From: DASVVT01 sp036386415
Lineage (GTDB): Bacteria > Acidobacteriota > Blastocatellia > Pyrinomonadales > Pyrinomonadaceae
Length of the DNA stretch: 64,000 nt
NCBI GenBank assembly: GCA_036386415.1
Contig: DASVVT010000072.1
Span: 1-64,000 of the forward strand
Reading direction: 5' to 3'
Both the position numbers and the translations under genes were made by a program. The notes below the pieces were generated by a model, which searched no databases, was not told where the DNA came from, and was given only the letters and a program-made list of their open reading frames with translations. Shown here in pieces: positions 17,512-25,860 of the stretch. Each line of letters starts with the position of its first letter. Position 1 is the first letter of the stretch.

Positions 17512-18573
17512 TCAGAACCATGTCTGCTTCATCGAAGTCTGGTCTGTCTGCATACCTGCGTCCATTCGTGTAGCCTTGCGAGCCGGAGAAGGCTTCGGGA
17601 AGAGGATGGCGTTCACCTTCTCCATCGTCTCAACGTCCTGCTGCGCAGGGTCAGCCGACATCTCATGATGGCCGCCATGAGATTCGTGTTTCGCACCGGC
17701 CCAAGGGTCGGCAGCGACCACCCACTTCCCTGGCTTGAACCATGAAACGCCATCGATGGTCGTCGTCTCTATCTCTCCGGCGTGAGCCTCCTGGTGAGCA
17801 GCATGCCAATCGTTAATCCTGTCATCTATCCAGCCATGTAAGCGCCAGAAGACGGGATTAACGTGCGATGAGTAGAACTCGCCCAGAAAATCATAGATCG
17901 GGTTATCCCATTTTGTAGAAACATCCCAGTCCGGTCTGCCTGACGCGACCACCTCTCCGCTCTCAGGATCACGAGGAGCTGAGGCCCAGCGCATGTGCAT
18001 ATCGTTGTGGACGGTGTATTCAAGTAACGAGCCCAGCTCACCGAGCTTGAGGGTACGCAGGTACTGTGGGTTCTTAAATTCTCTATCCCACCAACGCATA
18101 CGCGACCAGAAATATTCATCCGTCTTTAAGGCCGCAATCCGGCGATTGGAAAGCTCATCAGCCGGATCAATCCAGGAGGGTGGAATAGCAAAGCCGTCTT
18201 CATTGCCGACGCGCGAAGCGGGGGGAGGGATGTTCAACCAGCCTTTGATCGGCTCCGCTCCGTCTTGCTGCGCCATCTCGTTGACCATCATAATCATCTG
18301 CCGGTGCATAAAGAGAAAGTCTTCTCCCGAACCATTGTTGATGATCGGCCCGCTAGGCTGCGCTGAAGCTCGCGGTGGAGCCCACCCCAAATCCTTGATG
18401 CTCTCGCGCTGGCTCTCGTTCAAGCGGAGCCAGAGACCTCTTGTGCCGTGCCAAACGGCGTGGAGAAGGCGATGGTGACGAGAGGCCAGCATCTCAAGCA
18501 CCGGCCCGGGTAATGGGATGACCTCTCGTGGCTCGATGAAATCTTTAGTATCTAAAGCAAATCCTTCCTTCAT
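17512..18573 (-). CDS. Tyrosinase-like type 3 copper protein
   Basis: This 353-residue protein has motifs of a type 3 dicopper site: an HRQM segment (FLFMHRQMIMM, about residues 88-98), HNDMHMRW (about 190-197), and HVNPVFWRLHGWIDD (about 238-252), which matches the CuB pattern HxxxFxxxH. That is the arrangement in tyrosinases and PvdP-like proteins. No signal peptide is seen. A strong ribosome site (TAGGAGGT) precedes the ATG. A His-rich stretch (KHESHGGHHEM) near residue 305 may help load metal. It lies in a block with two multicopper oxidases. Oxidation of a phenolic substrate is likely but not proven. Confidence 0.75.
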   Translation of the reverse strand: MKEGFALDTKDFIEPREVIPLPGPVLEMLASRHHRLLHAVWHGTRGLWLRLNESQRESIKDLGWAPPRASAQPSGPIINNGSGEDFLFMHRQMIMMVNEMAQQDGAEPIKGWLNIPPPASRVGNEDGFAIPPSWIDPADELSNRRIAALKTDEYFWSRMRWWDREFKNPQYLRTLKLGELGSLLEYTVHNDMHMRWASAPRDPESGEVVASGRPDWDVSTKWDNPIYDFLGEFYSSHVNPVFWRLHGWIDDRINDWHAAHQEAHAGEIETTTIDGVSWFKPGKWVVAADPWAGAKHESHGGHHEMSADPAQQDVETMEKVNAILFPKPSPARKATRMDAGMQTDQTSMKQTWF

Positions 18574-18700
18574 TTCACTGACCTCCTATAATTAGATTTG
18601 TGTCACAGTGAGCAGCAAAGTTAGCAGCGAAAGCGAGCTTGGATGGGGCAGGCTGACCACCGCGACGCCCTCGCCGTAGCGATCAATGCGCGCCACAATC

Positions 18701-19549
18701 CTAAACAGGATATGGCTGCGAGTCCGCGTATATGATCGTGCCGACATGCTCGCCTGAAAGCGCGGCGACGATTCGATCCGGGTGCAGGCCGTTGACGATC
18801 TGGAATGACCGTAACAGTCTCGCATTGTCCAGCAGGTCTAGCAAAACACGGTCGAAGGGGAGCGTCTCGAACGAGCGCTTCCTCAACTCGGTGCTGCCGA
18901 TCTCGCGTATGAAACCGGCGTCCGTGTGATCTTTAGGGTCACGGTCATACAGACCATCAACGTCCTTCACGAGAATCAGAGACTTGCACCCGAAACACTC
19001 TGCGAGCAGGAACGAGCCTGCGTCAGTGCGATGCGGGGGGATGCGCCCCACAGCAGGCGGATGCTCCCAGAGCGAATAGGGCGGGACGCCGTTGAAGATC
19101 ACGCCGGGAGCGCTGTGGATGAACAGCGGCAAGAGATGACCAAAAATTTCGGGCGGGATGGCAACGACCCCGTAGGGTGCGAGCAGGGTGCCGAGAATGT
19201 GCGCGTTGCCGAGAGCATCGGCCATGGCTAACTGCGCCAGGACTCCGACGGGAAGCCCCAGATCAATCCCGATGGAGAAAACATGTCGGCTCCTGACCCC
19301 TCCGCCGACGCCGATGATGAGTTTCTCCTTTTCCAGGCCACGGGCCAGAGCCTCAACCACAGGATACATAACCGCCCGCCCCGCATCAATAATTGATCGC
19401 CCGCCGATTTTGATGACGTGCGCCAAGGGAAGCATGCGGAAGACCGGAGTTTCGGTTGACCTTTGCAGGTCTTTGTCCAGCAGGCTCTCTCGCATGAGCA
19501 TTGATTGAAGATGGTGGCGGCCATCATCCATTTTGTGTGAATCAGTCAA
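18701..19549 (-). CDS. mosA: Molybdenum storage protein, alpha-like subunit
   Basis: This is an amino-acid-kinase (UMP-kinase-like) fold protein closely following the Azotobacter molybdenum storage protein. Hallmarks are HVIKIGGRSIIDAGRA, SIGIDLGLPVGVLAQLA, VGRIPPHRTDAGSFLLAE, ILVKDVDGLY and the terminal ALSGEHVGTII. The segment TLPFDRVLLDLL matches the alpha (MosA) subunit better than the beta subunit. MoSto uses ATP to pack polyoxomolybdate clusters in its hexameric cage. The start is uncertain: TTG at 19549 has GGAGGGGAG six bases upstream; ATG at 19531 matches the usual N-terminus. It lies 74 bases after the beta-like gene. Confidence 0.85.
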   Translation of the reverse strand: MTDSHKMDDGRHHLQSMLMRESLLDKDLQRSTETPVFRMLPLAHVIKIGGRSIIDAGRAVMYPVVEALARGLEKEKLIIGVGGGVRSRHVFSIGIDLGLPVGVLAQLAMADALGNAHILGTLLAPYGVVAIPPEIFGHLLPLFIHSAPGVIFNGVPPYSLWEHPPAVGRIPPHRTDAGSFLLAECFGCKSLILVKDVDGLYDRDPKDHTDAGFIREIGSTELRKRSFETLPFDRVLLDLLDNARLLRSFQIVNGLHPDRIVAALSGEHVGTIIYADSQPYPV

Positions 19550-19622
19550 TTGAAGCTCCCCTCCATACCTGAGTGCCAACAAAGATTCCTACCACTTGCT
19601 TTAGATCACAGATCGGGCGTGC

Positions 19623-20438
19623 TCAATCAGCGGTGATAATGGTGCCGACATGCTCTCCATTAAGTGCTCTCGTCAGATTGCCCCGCTCCAGACCGTTGAT
19701 CACCTGAATCGAGCGTCTGTAGGTCGCATGTTTCATCATCTCAATGACTGAGCGCTCGACAACTATGTCCTGAAGATCAAGCTCTTCCAACTCCGAGACG
19801 GTGATCTGCGGGATGAAACGGGCGCGGGCGTCCTTCTTGGGATCAGCCGTGTACAGCCCCTCTTCGTCCTTGACGTAGATCATCGCCCGTGCTCCGAAAA
19901 CCTCGCTGACCAGGTAACTGCCCGTGTCCGTTCGATGCGGAGGGATGCGGCCTACTGCCGGATTCTGATGCCAGAAGACGTAAGGAGGCATCCCGAAGAA
20001 GATGACAGCCCCGCGCTCTGCCAGGTAGTGTGGAAGCTGTGCGAACTGCGCCGGTTCGATAAAAGGGATGCCATGCTTGGCGAGCAGATAGTTGAGCATG
20101 CGAGCGTTCTGCATGCTGACGAATGTGCCGAGCACGCTCAACACGCCGGTGGGAAGACCGAGATCAATGCCGACGCTGTAGGCATGCCTCGCGCGTGTGC
20201 CCGCTCCCGTGCCGATAATCATCTTGTGGTGTCCAAGGTTATCGACGATCTCTTCGATTAATGGGAAGACTGCCGCGCGCCCCCGATCAATGAAGCTCTG
20301 GCCGCCAATCTTGACCACGTTGGCTTCAGGCAGTATCTGCACCGGTCGAGGCCCGCCCGTCTTCTCCATCAGGCGCTCATCGTCGAGAGAGCCCGACAGC
20401 AATGACCTGCCGAGTTCGGTAAGAAGCTCATTTTGCAT
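19623..20438 (-). CDS. mosB: Molybdenum storage protein, beta-like subunit
   Basis: This 271-residue protein is the partner subunit of the molybdenum storage protein. It shares VVKIGGQSFIDRGRAAVFPL, HHKMIIGTGAGTRARHAYSV, LLAKHGIPF, FFGMPPYVFW, RIPPHRTDTGSYLV, YVKDEEGLYTADPK and the C-terminal LNGEHVGTIIT with MosB. The pair should form the alpha3-beta3 cage that stores molybdenum oxide in the cytoplasm. It precedes the alpha-like gene on the same strand, next to the molybdate ABC transporter, which supports the assignment over UMP kinase. No clear ribosome site is visible; an A-rich tract lies just before the ATG. Confidence 0.88.
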   Translation of the reverse strand: MQNELLTELGRSLLSGSLDDERLMEKTGGPRPVQILPEANVVKIGGQSFIDRGRAAVFPLIEEIVDNLGHHKMIIGTGAGTRARHAYSVGIDLGLPTGVLSVLGTFVSMQNARMLNYLLAKHGIPFIEPAQFAQLPHYLAERGAVIFFGMPPYVFWHQNPAVGRIPPHRTDTGSYLVSEVFGARAMIYVKDEEGLYTADPKKDARARFIPQITVSELEELDLQDIVVERSVIEMMKHATYRRSIQVINGLERGNLTRALNGEHVGTIITAD

Positions 20439-20552
20439 CTATTTTTTTTTCGCTCGCTATCGTCGGGGTTTCGTAGCCAATGTCTTGATAGTAGCTGCTC
20501 GGTCTGGGAGGCAGCGGAAGTCTCCCCTCGACCCGTCTGAAATCAAGTCCCG

Positions 20553-21407
20553 TCAGCCAAATGGTACGCGTATCGGTCTGAGGACATACGTCTCCTCAGC
20601 TTCACATCGTTTGTCCAGTCCGCCAAACACTTCTTCCGCCCATCCTTCAAGCTCCGTCAGAATCTGAGATCGCGCCGCATCCGGGACGGGAGCGCCGCCC
20701 AAGCTCTTCAGGCAGCGCCAGGAATCGAGCGATTGACGCGGACTCGTCGTCACACGCCACCTCGCCACCATCACAGGCTCCAGGATTTCTGCGCCGCGTC
20801 GGCTGAGCGATTCAAAGAGCAGCCGGGTTTGGCGCTCACCCCCGCGCCCCTCGAATCCATACGCACGCAAGCGCTCGTTCATCTCTCTAGCCATCCGTGC
20901 TCTGACGCTGTCGGACTCGCGTTGCACTCGCCCGACGATGAATGTTGCGCCTGCACCCGTTGCCATGCGGAACACTTCACGGGTGATATGCTCCTGATCC
21001 AACAAATGTATCGCCCGCGAGCTAAAGATCGCTCGCGCGACGCGGTCTGCGAGCGGCCATCTGGTATTGGCATCAGCCTGAATAAGCGCCCGATGACCGG
21101 TCTCCAAGCCTAAGCGCTTTCGGAATTCACTGAGCATGCCTGCTGATAAATCGAGCCCGACGTAGCGCACAGAGTCTGCGAACCATTGGCCGATCTGCCC
21201 CGTCCCCGGCCCGACTTCGACAAGTAGATCGCCCGCGCCCACCTCGCCTACTTTAAGCACGGCGCTCGCAATGTCGCGGCAATACTCTACAGGCAAGCCG
21301 GCTCGCCGCTCAAATATTGCAGCTTGGTCGTCGAACAACTCCCAACCAGGCTTCCTGGAATTAGCACTCAAGGGTTGAGAGTCTTTACAGTTGTTCGTTA
21401 ATTCCAT
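20553..21407 (-). CDS. SAM-dependent methyltransferase in the molybdenum block
   Basis: This class I methyltransferase has motif I LLVEVGPGTGQIGQWF, then VRYVGLDLSAGML, followed by the RALIQADANTRWPLAD strand and AGATFIVGRV. I place the start at 21407 (MELTNNCK) because upstream residues look uncoding; a longer frame runs to 21521 and no ribosome site decides. It lies between modA and mosB on the same strand, 114 bases before the latter. Its substrate is unknown and a role in molybdenum handling is only suggested by position. Confidence 0.7.
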   Translation of the reverse strand: MELTNNCKDSQPLSANSRKPGWELFDDQAAIFERRAGLPVEYCRDIASAVLKVGEVGAGDLLVEVGPGTGQIGQWFADSVRYVGLDLSAGMLSEFRKRLGLETGHRALIQADANTRWPLADRVARAIFSSRAIHLLDQEHITREVFRMATGAGATFIVGRVQRESDSVRARMAREMNERLRAYGFEGRGGERQTRLLFESLSRRGAEILEPVMVARWRVTTSPRQSLDSWRCLKSLGGAPVPDAARSQILTELEGWAEEVFGGLDKRCEAEETYVLRPIRVPFG

Positions 21408-21552
21408 CTGGTATCCGCCGTGGCCCCGTGGCCCACCCATTACTTTGGTAATGTGCCTGGTCTGAGATAAACCTGCTTCGAACGCTTCAACGGCTTTGCA
21501 TAAACACTCTCTCACCCTCACAAAAAGTTAGCACAGTCGCACACAAACTCTA

Positions 21553-22383
21553 TCATGGCCTGATGGATTCTTCGCCCGGCAGGATGAAACCATACTTTCG
21601 CATGATGGGTCTACCTTGCGCACCATTGATGTACGCGGCGAACTGCCGAGCCTGCTGTTCATGTGTGCTGCTTTTGATGACGGCCAGTGCCTGGTCGAGT
21701 GGTTTATGAAGTTCCTCCGGGATGAGCGTCCACCTCCCTTTGCTCTGCACGCTCAAGCTGAGCGCGACAATCGAGACATCGACGTTGCCGGTCTCCGCAT
21801 ACTGTAATGTCTGCCGCACGTTCTCACCAAACACCAGCTTGGGCTTGACCGCCTCCCAGACGCCGACTGACTGAAGCGCTTCGCGCGCCGCCATGCCATA
21901 CGGCGCATGTTCCGGGTGAGCGATGCCGATCTTCCCGACTCCAACGTCCGCCAGGTCTTTGAGCTTTTCAATCCGCAGCCGACTATCAGCCTTCGTCCAA
22001 ATTGTGATGCGCCCGCGCGCATAGAGGGCTTTCGTGTCAGGAATAATCAATCCTTTCTGTGCAAGGCCATCAATGAATTCGATGTTCGCCGCCGCAAACA
22101 AGTCCATCGGAGCGCCGTTCTCTATCTGCTTCGCCAGAGTGCCGGTCGAGCCGAAGCTGTACACGACCTGTATCCCTGTCTCCTGCTCGAAAGCGTGCCC
22201 GATCTCCTCAAAAGCCGGGGCGAGGTCGGCGGCGGCGGCAACATACAGCTTTTTCGGATGAGCTTCCGTCTCGTTCGCAGAACGCTGCGCGCAGCTTGAG
22301 ATGAGGAGCACGGTTAAGAGCACCATTAAGAGGCTCAGTTTTCGCAAAGAGAAGGATGTACATCTCATCACCTGCACCTTCAT
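21553..22383 (-). CDS. modA: Molybdate ABC transporter substrate-binding lipoprotein
   Basis: This 276-residue ModA has a lipoprotein signal with lipobox LISSC at about residues 26-30, then the periplasmic-binding fold: LYVAAAADLAPAFEEIG, VVYSFGSTGTLAKQIENGAP, LFAAANIEFIDGL, KIGIAHPEHAPYGMAAREAL, GENVRQTLQYAETGNVDV. These segments match the molybdate/tungstate-binding family, including the SFGSTGTL oxyanion loop. The start at 22383 is chosen so that the signal peptide is N-terminal. It is divergent from modB, unlike the usual modABC order, across a 243-base region with a palindrome. Confidence 0.92.
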   Translation of the reverse strand: MKVQVMRCTSFSLRKLSLLMVLLTVLLISSCAQRSANETEAHPKKLYVAAAADLAPAFEEIGHAFEQETGIQVVYSFGSTGTLAKQIENGAPMDLFAAANIEFIDGLAQKGLIIPDTKALYARGRITIWTKADSRLRIEKLKDLADVGVGKIGIAHPEHAPYGMAAREALQSVGVWEAVKPKLVFGENVRQTLQYAETGNVDVSIVALSLSVQSKGRWTLIPEELHKPLDQALAVIKSSTHEQQARQFAAYINGAQGRPIMRKYGFILPGEESIRP

Positions 22384-22602
22384 GCTGCTCTCTGCTCCCG
22401 CGAAAGATTGAGCGCGGAGGCGAGTAGTATTTGACCGAGAAAGACTTACAAGAGCGAACGCAACCGGATCAGGGCGAAGAAGATAACTGCCAAGTAAAGG
22501 TTCGAGAATGTAGCATGAGGAGATTGATGGCGCAATGTTTAATCCGTTGAATATCAGAGTATACCTGGAGCCACAAAGCCGCATCTTCTCGGACGCGACT
22601 AT

Positions 22603-22619
22603 GAAGATATGTTATCTTC
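22603..22619. promoter_or_regulatory. Candidate operator palindrome between modA and modB
   Basis: GAAGATA, a TGT spacer and TATCTTC form an exact seven-base inverted repeat at 22603-22619. It lies eight bases before ATG 22627 of modB, in the divergent modA/modB control region, so it could bind a molybdate-responsive regulator. It does not exactly match the classic ModE box. Confidence 0.4.
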
Positions 22620-22626
22620 CTCATCC

Positions 22627-23310
22627 ATGAGGAGCATAGACTGGTTTCCGCTGGCGCTATCTTTCAGAGTTGCTTTGATAGCAACTGTGCTGGCCCTCAT
22701 CAGTGGTGTGGCCCTGGCGTGGTTGTTAGCTCGCCGCCGTTTCCTCGGTCGAGAAGTGGTGGACGCATTTGTGACTTTGCCGCTGGTTCTGCCGCCGACC
22801 GTGCTTGGCTACTATCTCCTCATGTTGTTGAGCCAGAATAGCCCGATTGGTCGTGGTATTAAGTTGATGACCGGCTTTCAACTTGTGTTCACCTGGCAGG
22901 GAGCAGTGCTGGCGGCGGCCATTGGTGCGCTGCCGTTGGTCGTGAAAACGTCGCGCGCCAGCATCTCAACCGTCAGCGTCGAGCTTGAGGATGCCGCGCG
23001 CACCTTTGGCAAGAGCGAATGGCAAATCTTCTGGCGCATCACTCTCCCGCTCGCATCCCGTGGAATCATCGCCTCCGCGATGCTGGCGTTCGCGCGTTCG
23101 CTCGGAGACTTCGGCGCGACACTGATGGTCGCCGGGAATATTCCTGGCCGCACGCAAACCGCTGCGATTGCGATCTACGATGCGACCCAGGCGGGGCACG
23201 ATGATTACGCATTCACGCTGGTGATCATACTTTCGGTCATTGTTCTCACGCTGCTTTACGCGACGAACAAGCTCGTCGGGCGCAACAGTAGTAGTAGCTC
23301 TACTCAATGA
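22627..23310 (+). CDS. modB: Molybdate ABC transporter permease
   Basis: This inner-membrane permease of about 228 residues has five to six membrane segments (first ALSFRVALIATVLALISGVA) and the EAA loop that contacts ModC: EDAARTFGKSEWQIFWRITL. SLGDFGATLMVAGNIPG is the usual ModB signature. I prefer ATG 22627 (MRSIDWFPLAL), which fits family N-termini and leaves the palindrome outside; an ATG at 22609 is the alternative. modC starts 21 bases after its stop. Confidence 0.92.
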   Translation: MRSIDWFPLALSFRVALIATVLALISGVALAWLLARRRFLGREVVDAFVTLPLVLPPTVLGYYLLMLLSQNSPIGRGIKLMTGFQLVFTWQGAVLAAAIGALPLVVKTSRASISTVSVELEDAARTFGKSEWQIFWRITLPLASRGIIASAMLAFARSLGDFGATLMVAGNIPGRTQTAAIAIYDATQAGHDDYAFTLVIILSVIVLTLLYATNKLVGRNSSSSSTQ

Positions 23311-23330
23311 AAGAGGGCCTGGTCTGAGCA

Positions 23331-24479
23331 ATGATTTCGGTAAGAATCAGAAAGGGTTTCGGCGGGCGGGTGGGCGGCAATTCACGCGACACCCGGCAAA
23401 CCACCCATTCCGCGCGGAACGCATTCGCCCTCAATGCAGAATTTGATGCGCCGCCGGGGATTACCATTCTGTTCGGCGCATCCGGTTCAGGCAAAACCAC
23501 CACGATCAAGTCAATCGCCGGTATCATCCGTCCTGATTCAGGCTCCATCAGTATTAACGATTACACGCTGTTTGATTCAGAACGTGGAATCAACAGACCC
23601 ATCCGGGCGCGCGGTGTTGGTTTAGTCTTTCAAAACCTGGCGCTCTTTCCGCACATGTCTGCTCTCGGTAATGTCGAGTTCGCGATCAACGGTTTATCCA
23701 GACAAGAGCGAAGACTTCGAGCACTTGAATTGATGGAACGTTTGAGAGTCGCACATACGGCGCCGCGTCGCCCCGGTGAAATATCGGGCGGCGAAGCGCA
23801 ACGCATAGCTTTAGCGCGCGCGCTGGGAAGCGGTCCGCGCCTGCTGCTGCTCGACGAGCCACTTTCGGCCATCGACGAGGCGACCAAGCAGAATATTATC
23901 GCTGACCTTAAAACGATCAACAGAGAATTACGTTTGCCTATCATCTATGTGACCCACGACCGTGAAGAGGCCATCACGTTGGGTGATTTTCTGATTGCAT
24001 ATGATTGCGGTAGCGTGGTCGCCACCGGGGAACCTGCTGAAATCTTTGGCGGCCCTGTCAATGCCAGGGTGGCCCGGCTGACTGGCGTTGAGAATATCTT
24101 TGAGGGAGTCGTCGGACGAAGGAACCTTGGAGCGGGAACGATGAGCGTACGTGTGACAGACAAGAGCGGCGCTTGCGATCTGGATATTCCTCTGGGAAAA
24201 GAGAAGCAGGGAGATCAGGTTGTGGTCGCGATTCGCTCAGGGGATATATTGCTCGCGACTGAAGAGCTACGCTCGACCTCGGCTCGCAACATATTGTCCG
24301 GTCATATCATAGCAATTGAGGAAAGAAGCGCTCACTGCATGGTGTGGGTCAAGGGTGGCGTGACCTGGGCTGTCAGCGTGACCCGGCAGTCCGTCAGTGA
24401 ATTGGGACTGTCCCACGGGCAAAAAATCTGGCTGGCTATTAAGACCTACTCCTGCTACTCGCTGGATGGTTGGAGGTAA
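23331..24479 (+). CDS. modC: Molybdate ABC transporter ATPase with Mop/TOBE domain
   Basis: This 382-residue ATPase carries Walker A (GASGSGKTT, about residues 49-57), the signature ISGGEAQRIALARAL, Walker B LLLLDEPLSAID, and the H-loop VTHD. The C-terminal third (from about residue 255) is a pair of TOBE/Mop-like beta-barrels (LSGHIIAIEERSAHCMVWV) that bind molybdate and cause trans-inhibition in ModC. It drives import with ModB. The first 30 residues contain a Gly/Arg-rich insert (GFGGRVGGNSR), a small departure from the family. Confidence 0.93.
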   Translation: MISVRIRKGFGGRVGGNSRDTRQTTHSARNAFALNAEFDAPPGITILFGASGSGKTTTIKSIAGIIRPDSGSISINDYTLFDSERGINRPIRARGVGLVFQNLALFPHMSALGNVEFAINGLSRQERRLRALELMERLRVAHTAPRRPGEISGGEAQRIALARALGSGPRLLLLDEPLSAIDEATKQNIIADLKTINRELRLPIIYVTHDREEAITLGDFLIAYDCGSVVATGEPAEIFGGPVNARVARLTGVENIFEGVVGRRNLGAGTMSVRVTDKSGACDLDIPLGKEKQGDQVVVAIRSGDILLATEELRSTSARNILSGHIIAIEERSAHCMVWVKGGVTWAVSVTRQSVSELGLSHGQKIWLAIKTYSCYSLDGWR

Positions 24480-25028
24480 TGGTTTCCGTTGCTGTTGATT
24501 GTCATCTCCTCGGCGTGATGATTCGGCACTCCCGGCGCCAGGTATGTTCACACGGCCTGCTCTCGAGGCGGATGCTCCCCATGAACGAGAGTGACCAGTT
24601 CTGCACGGCAAACCGCTCAGTGCGCGCCGTTCGTTGTGTGGTCGCTTTATCCAGCGCCCTTAGTATGGATTGCAAGTTATCTTTCTGCGACGGCTTTTGC
24701 TTTTGTCTGCTCTGATTTAGATACTCTTTCTCTTGACAGGGTGGGAGTTATTGAGCATGATGCAAAAACCTGAAAGTGGTGGTCGTCCTTCGACAAGCAT
24801 GTGGTTTAATCTCACCAAGCGGGATGCCGTCTTTGTTTATGATGTCCTACTCTGTACTACCGATGACGTGCTGGAGTCAATTATCTGAGATGGAACGGCA
24901 ACGCAACCCTTCACCTCGCTTTTTGAAGGTTTTTGCCATGTATTCACTTCAATAATCCAGCCTCTCATCGCCCCGAATGCTATCGTCACGAGGTGGGTTT
25001 TAGTGGACTCGTCTGGAAGTCTCTATCT
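24480..25028. other. Intergenic region between modC and the pterin-like operon
   Basis: No convincing gene and no recognisable riboswitch. It holds a likely sigma-70 promoter at 24733-24761 for the downstream operon. Confidence 0.5.
24733..24761 (+). promoter_or_regulatory. Candidate sigma-70 promoter of the RibA-RibD operon
   Basis: TTGACA at 24733-24738, a 17-base spacer and CATGAT at 24756-24761. The minus-35 box is a perfect consensus; the minus-10 matches four of six. It would give a leader of about 260 bases. Confidence 0.5.
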
Positions 25029-25817
25029 ATGTTCAGGAAGTTAACAACGACGCCGGCGCATAGCACGGAGAATACAAAGACCTTTTTTGATAATTGCGCC
25101 GTTGCTTATTCCGAGCAACACGGCCATCCGCAGCGCCTGCTCAATTATCGAATTGGTCTCATCAGGAAATACGCCCAACCCTGTCGCGATGATGTGGTTC
25201 TGGACCTCGGTTGTGGTACTGGTCACCACCTTTTTGCCCTCGCAGAAGAGATCGTCCAAGGCATCGGTATTGATCTGTCGCCGGCAATGATCGAGGTGGC
25301 GCAAGCACATCTGCGTACTTCGTCGTTGCAAGGCAAGATCACCTTTCTTGTGGACAATGGAGAAGAGATGCGCACGATTCCTGAGCAATCAATTGATTTA
25401 GTGATATGTATCGGTGCTTTGGAACATATGCTCGACAAACGGGCTGTGCTGTCTAACGTCTACCGACTCCTCAAGCCTCGCGGTCGCTTTTTCTGCCTGA
25501 CTCCTCACGGGGGCTACTTATGGTATCAAGCGCTCGCACCTTTGCTCAGGATGGACACCAAACATCTTTCCACCGACAAATTTCTAAAACGTCACGAGCT
25601 GGTAGACCTACTTAAAGCATCCGGTTTTCTACATGTTCAGGTTGGCTACTGGACGTTTATTCCGAAAGGAGATATGCCCTCATTTTTAGGGTTTGTGCTC
25701 ACAGGACTGGATAATGTCGGGAAACTCTTTCGAGCGAATTCACTACGAGGTGGTCTCTCAGTGTGCGCATGGAAGGATGAATGTGACGGGTTCTCTCTGA
25801 GGAGGTTGAGGAAATGA
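25029..25817 (+). CDS. SAM-dependent methyltransferase, first gene of the RibA-RibD operon
   Basis: This class I methyltransferase of 262 residues has VVLDLGCGTGHHLFAL (motif I), GIGIDLSPAMIEVAQ (motif II), SIDLVICIGALEHM and LKPRGRFFCLTP. The ATG at 25029 (MFRKLTTT) is chosen because the frame upstream lacks conserved-looking residues. It lies 43 bases before the RibA-RibD fusion and shares its strand, so it is likely part of the same transcript. UbiE/CobM-like class; the substrate may be a product of the operon, by inference. Confidence 0.8.
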   Translation: MFRKLTTTPAHSTENTKTFFDNCAVAYSEQHGHPQRLLNYRIGLIRKYAQPCRDDVVLDLGCGTGHHLFALAEEIVQGIGIDLSPAMIEVAQAHLRTSSLQGKITFLVDNGEEMRTIPEQSIDLVICIGALEHMLDKRAVLSNVYRLLKPRGRFFCLTPHGGYLWYQALAPLLRMDTKHLSTDKFLKRHELVDLLKASGFLHVQVGYWTFIPKGDMPSFLGFVLTGLDNVGKLFRANSLRGGLSVCAWKDECDGFSLRRLRK

Positions 25818-25860
25818 TTCCGAGGCGGTCGGAAGCCGAACAATTGAATCTGGAGGCATC

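Noticed and set aside
18701..20438. UMP kinase (pyrH) pair
   Set aside because: The RIPPHRTD segment, two adjacent diverged copies and mod neighbours fit molybdenum storage protein better.
24480..25028. FMN or molybdenum-cofactor riboswitch near ribA or mod genes
   Set aside because: No conserved loop of either class could be found by eye.
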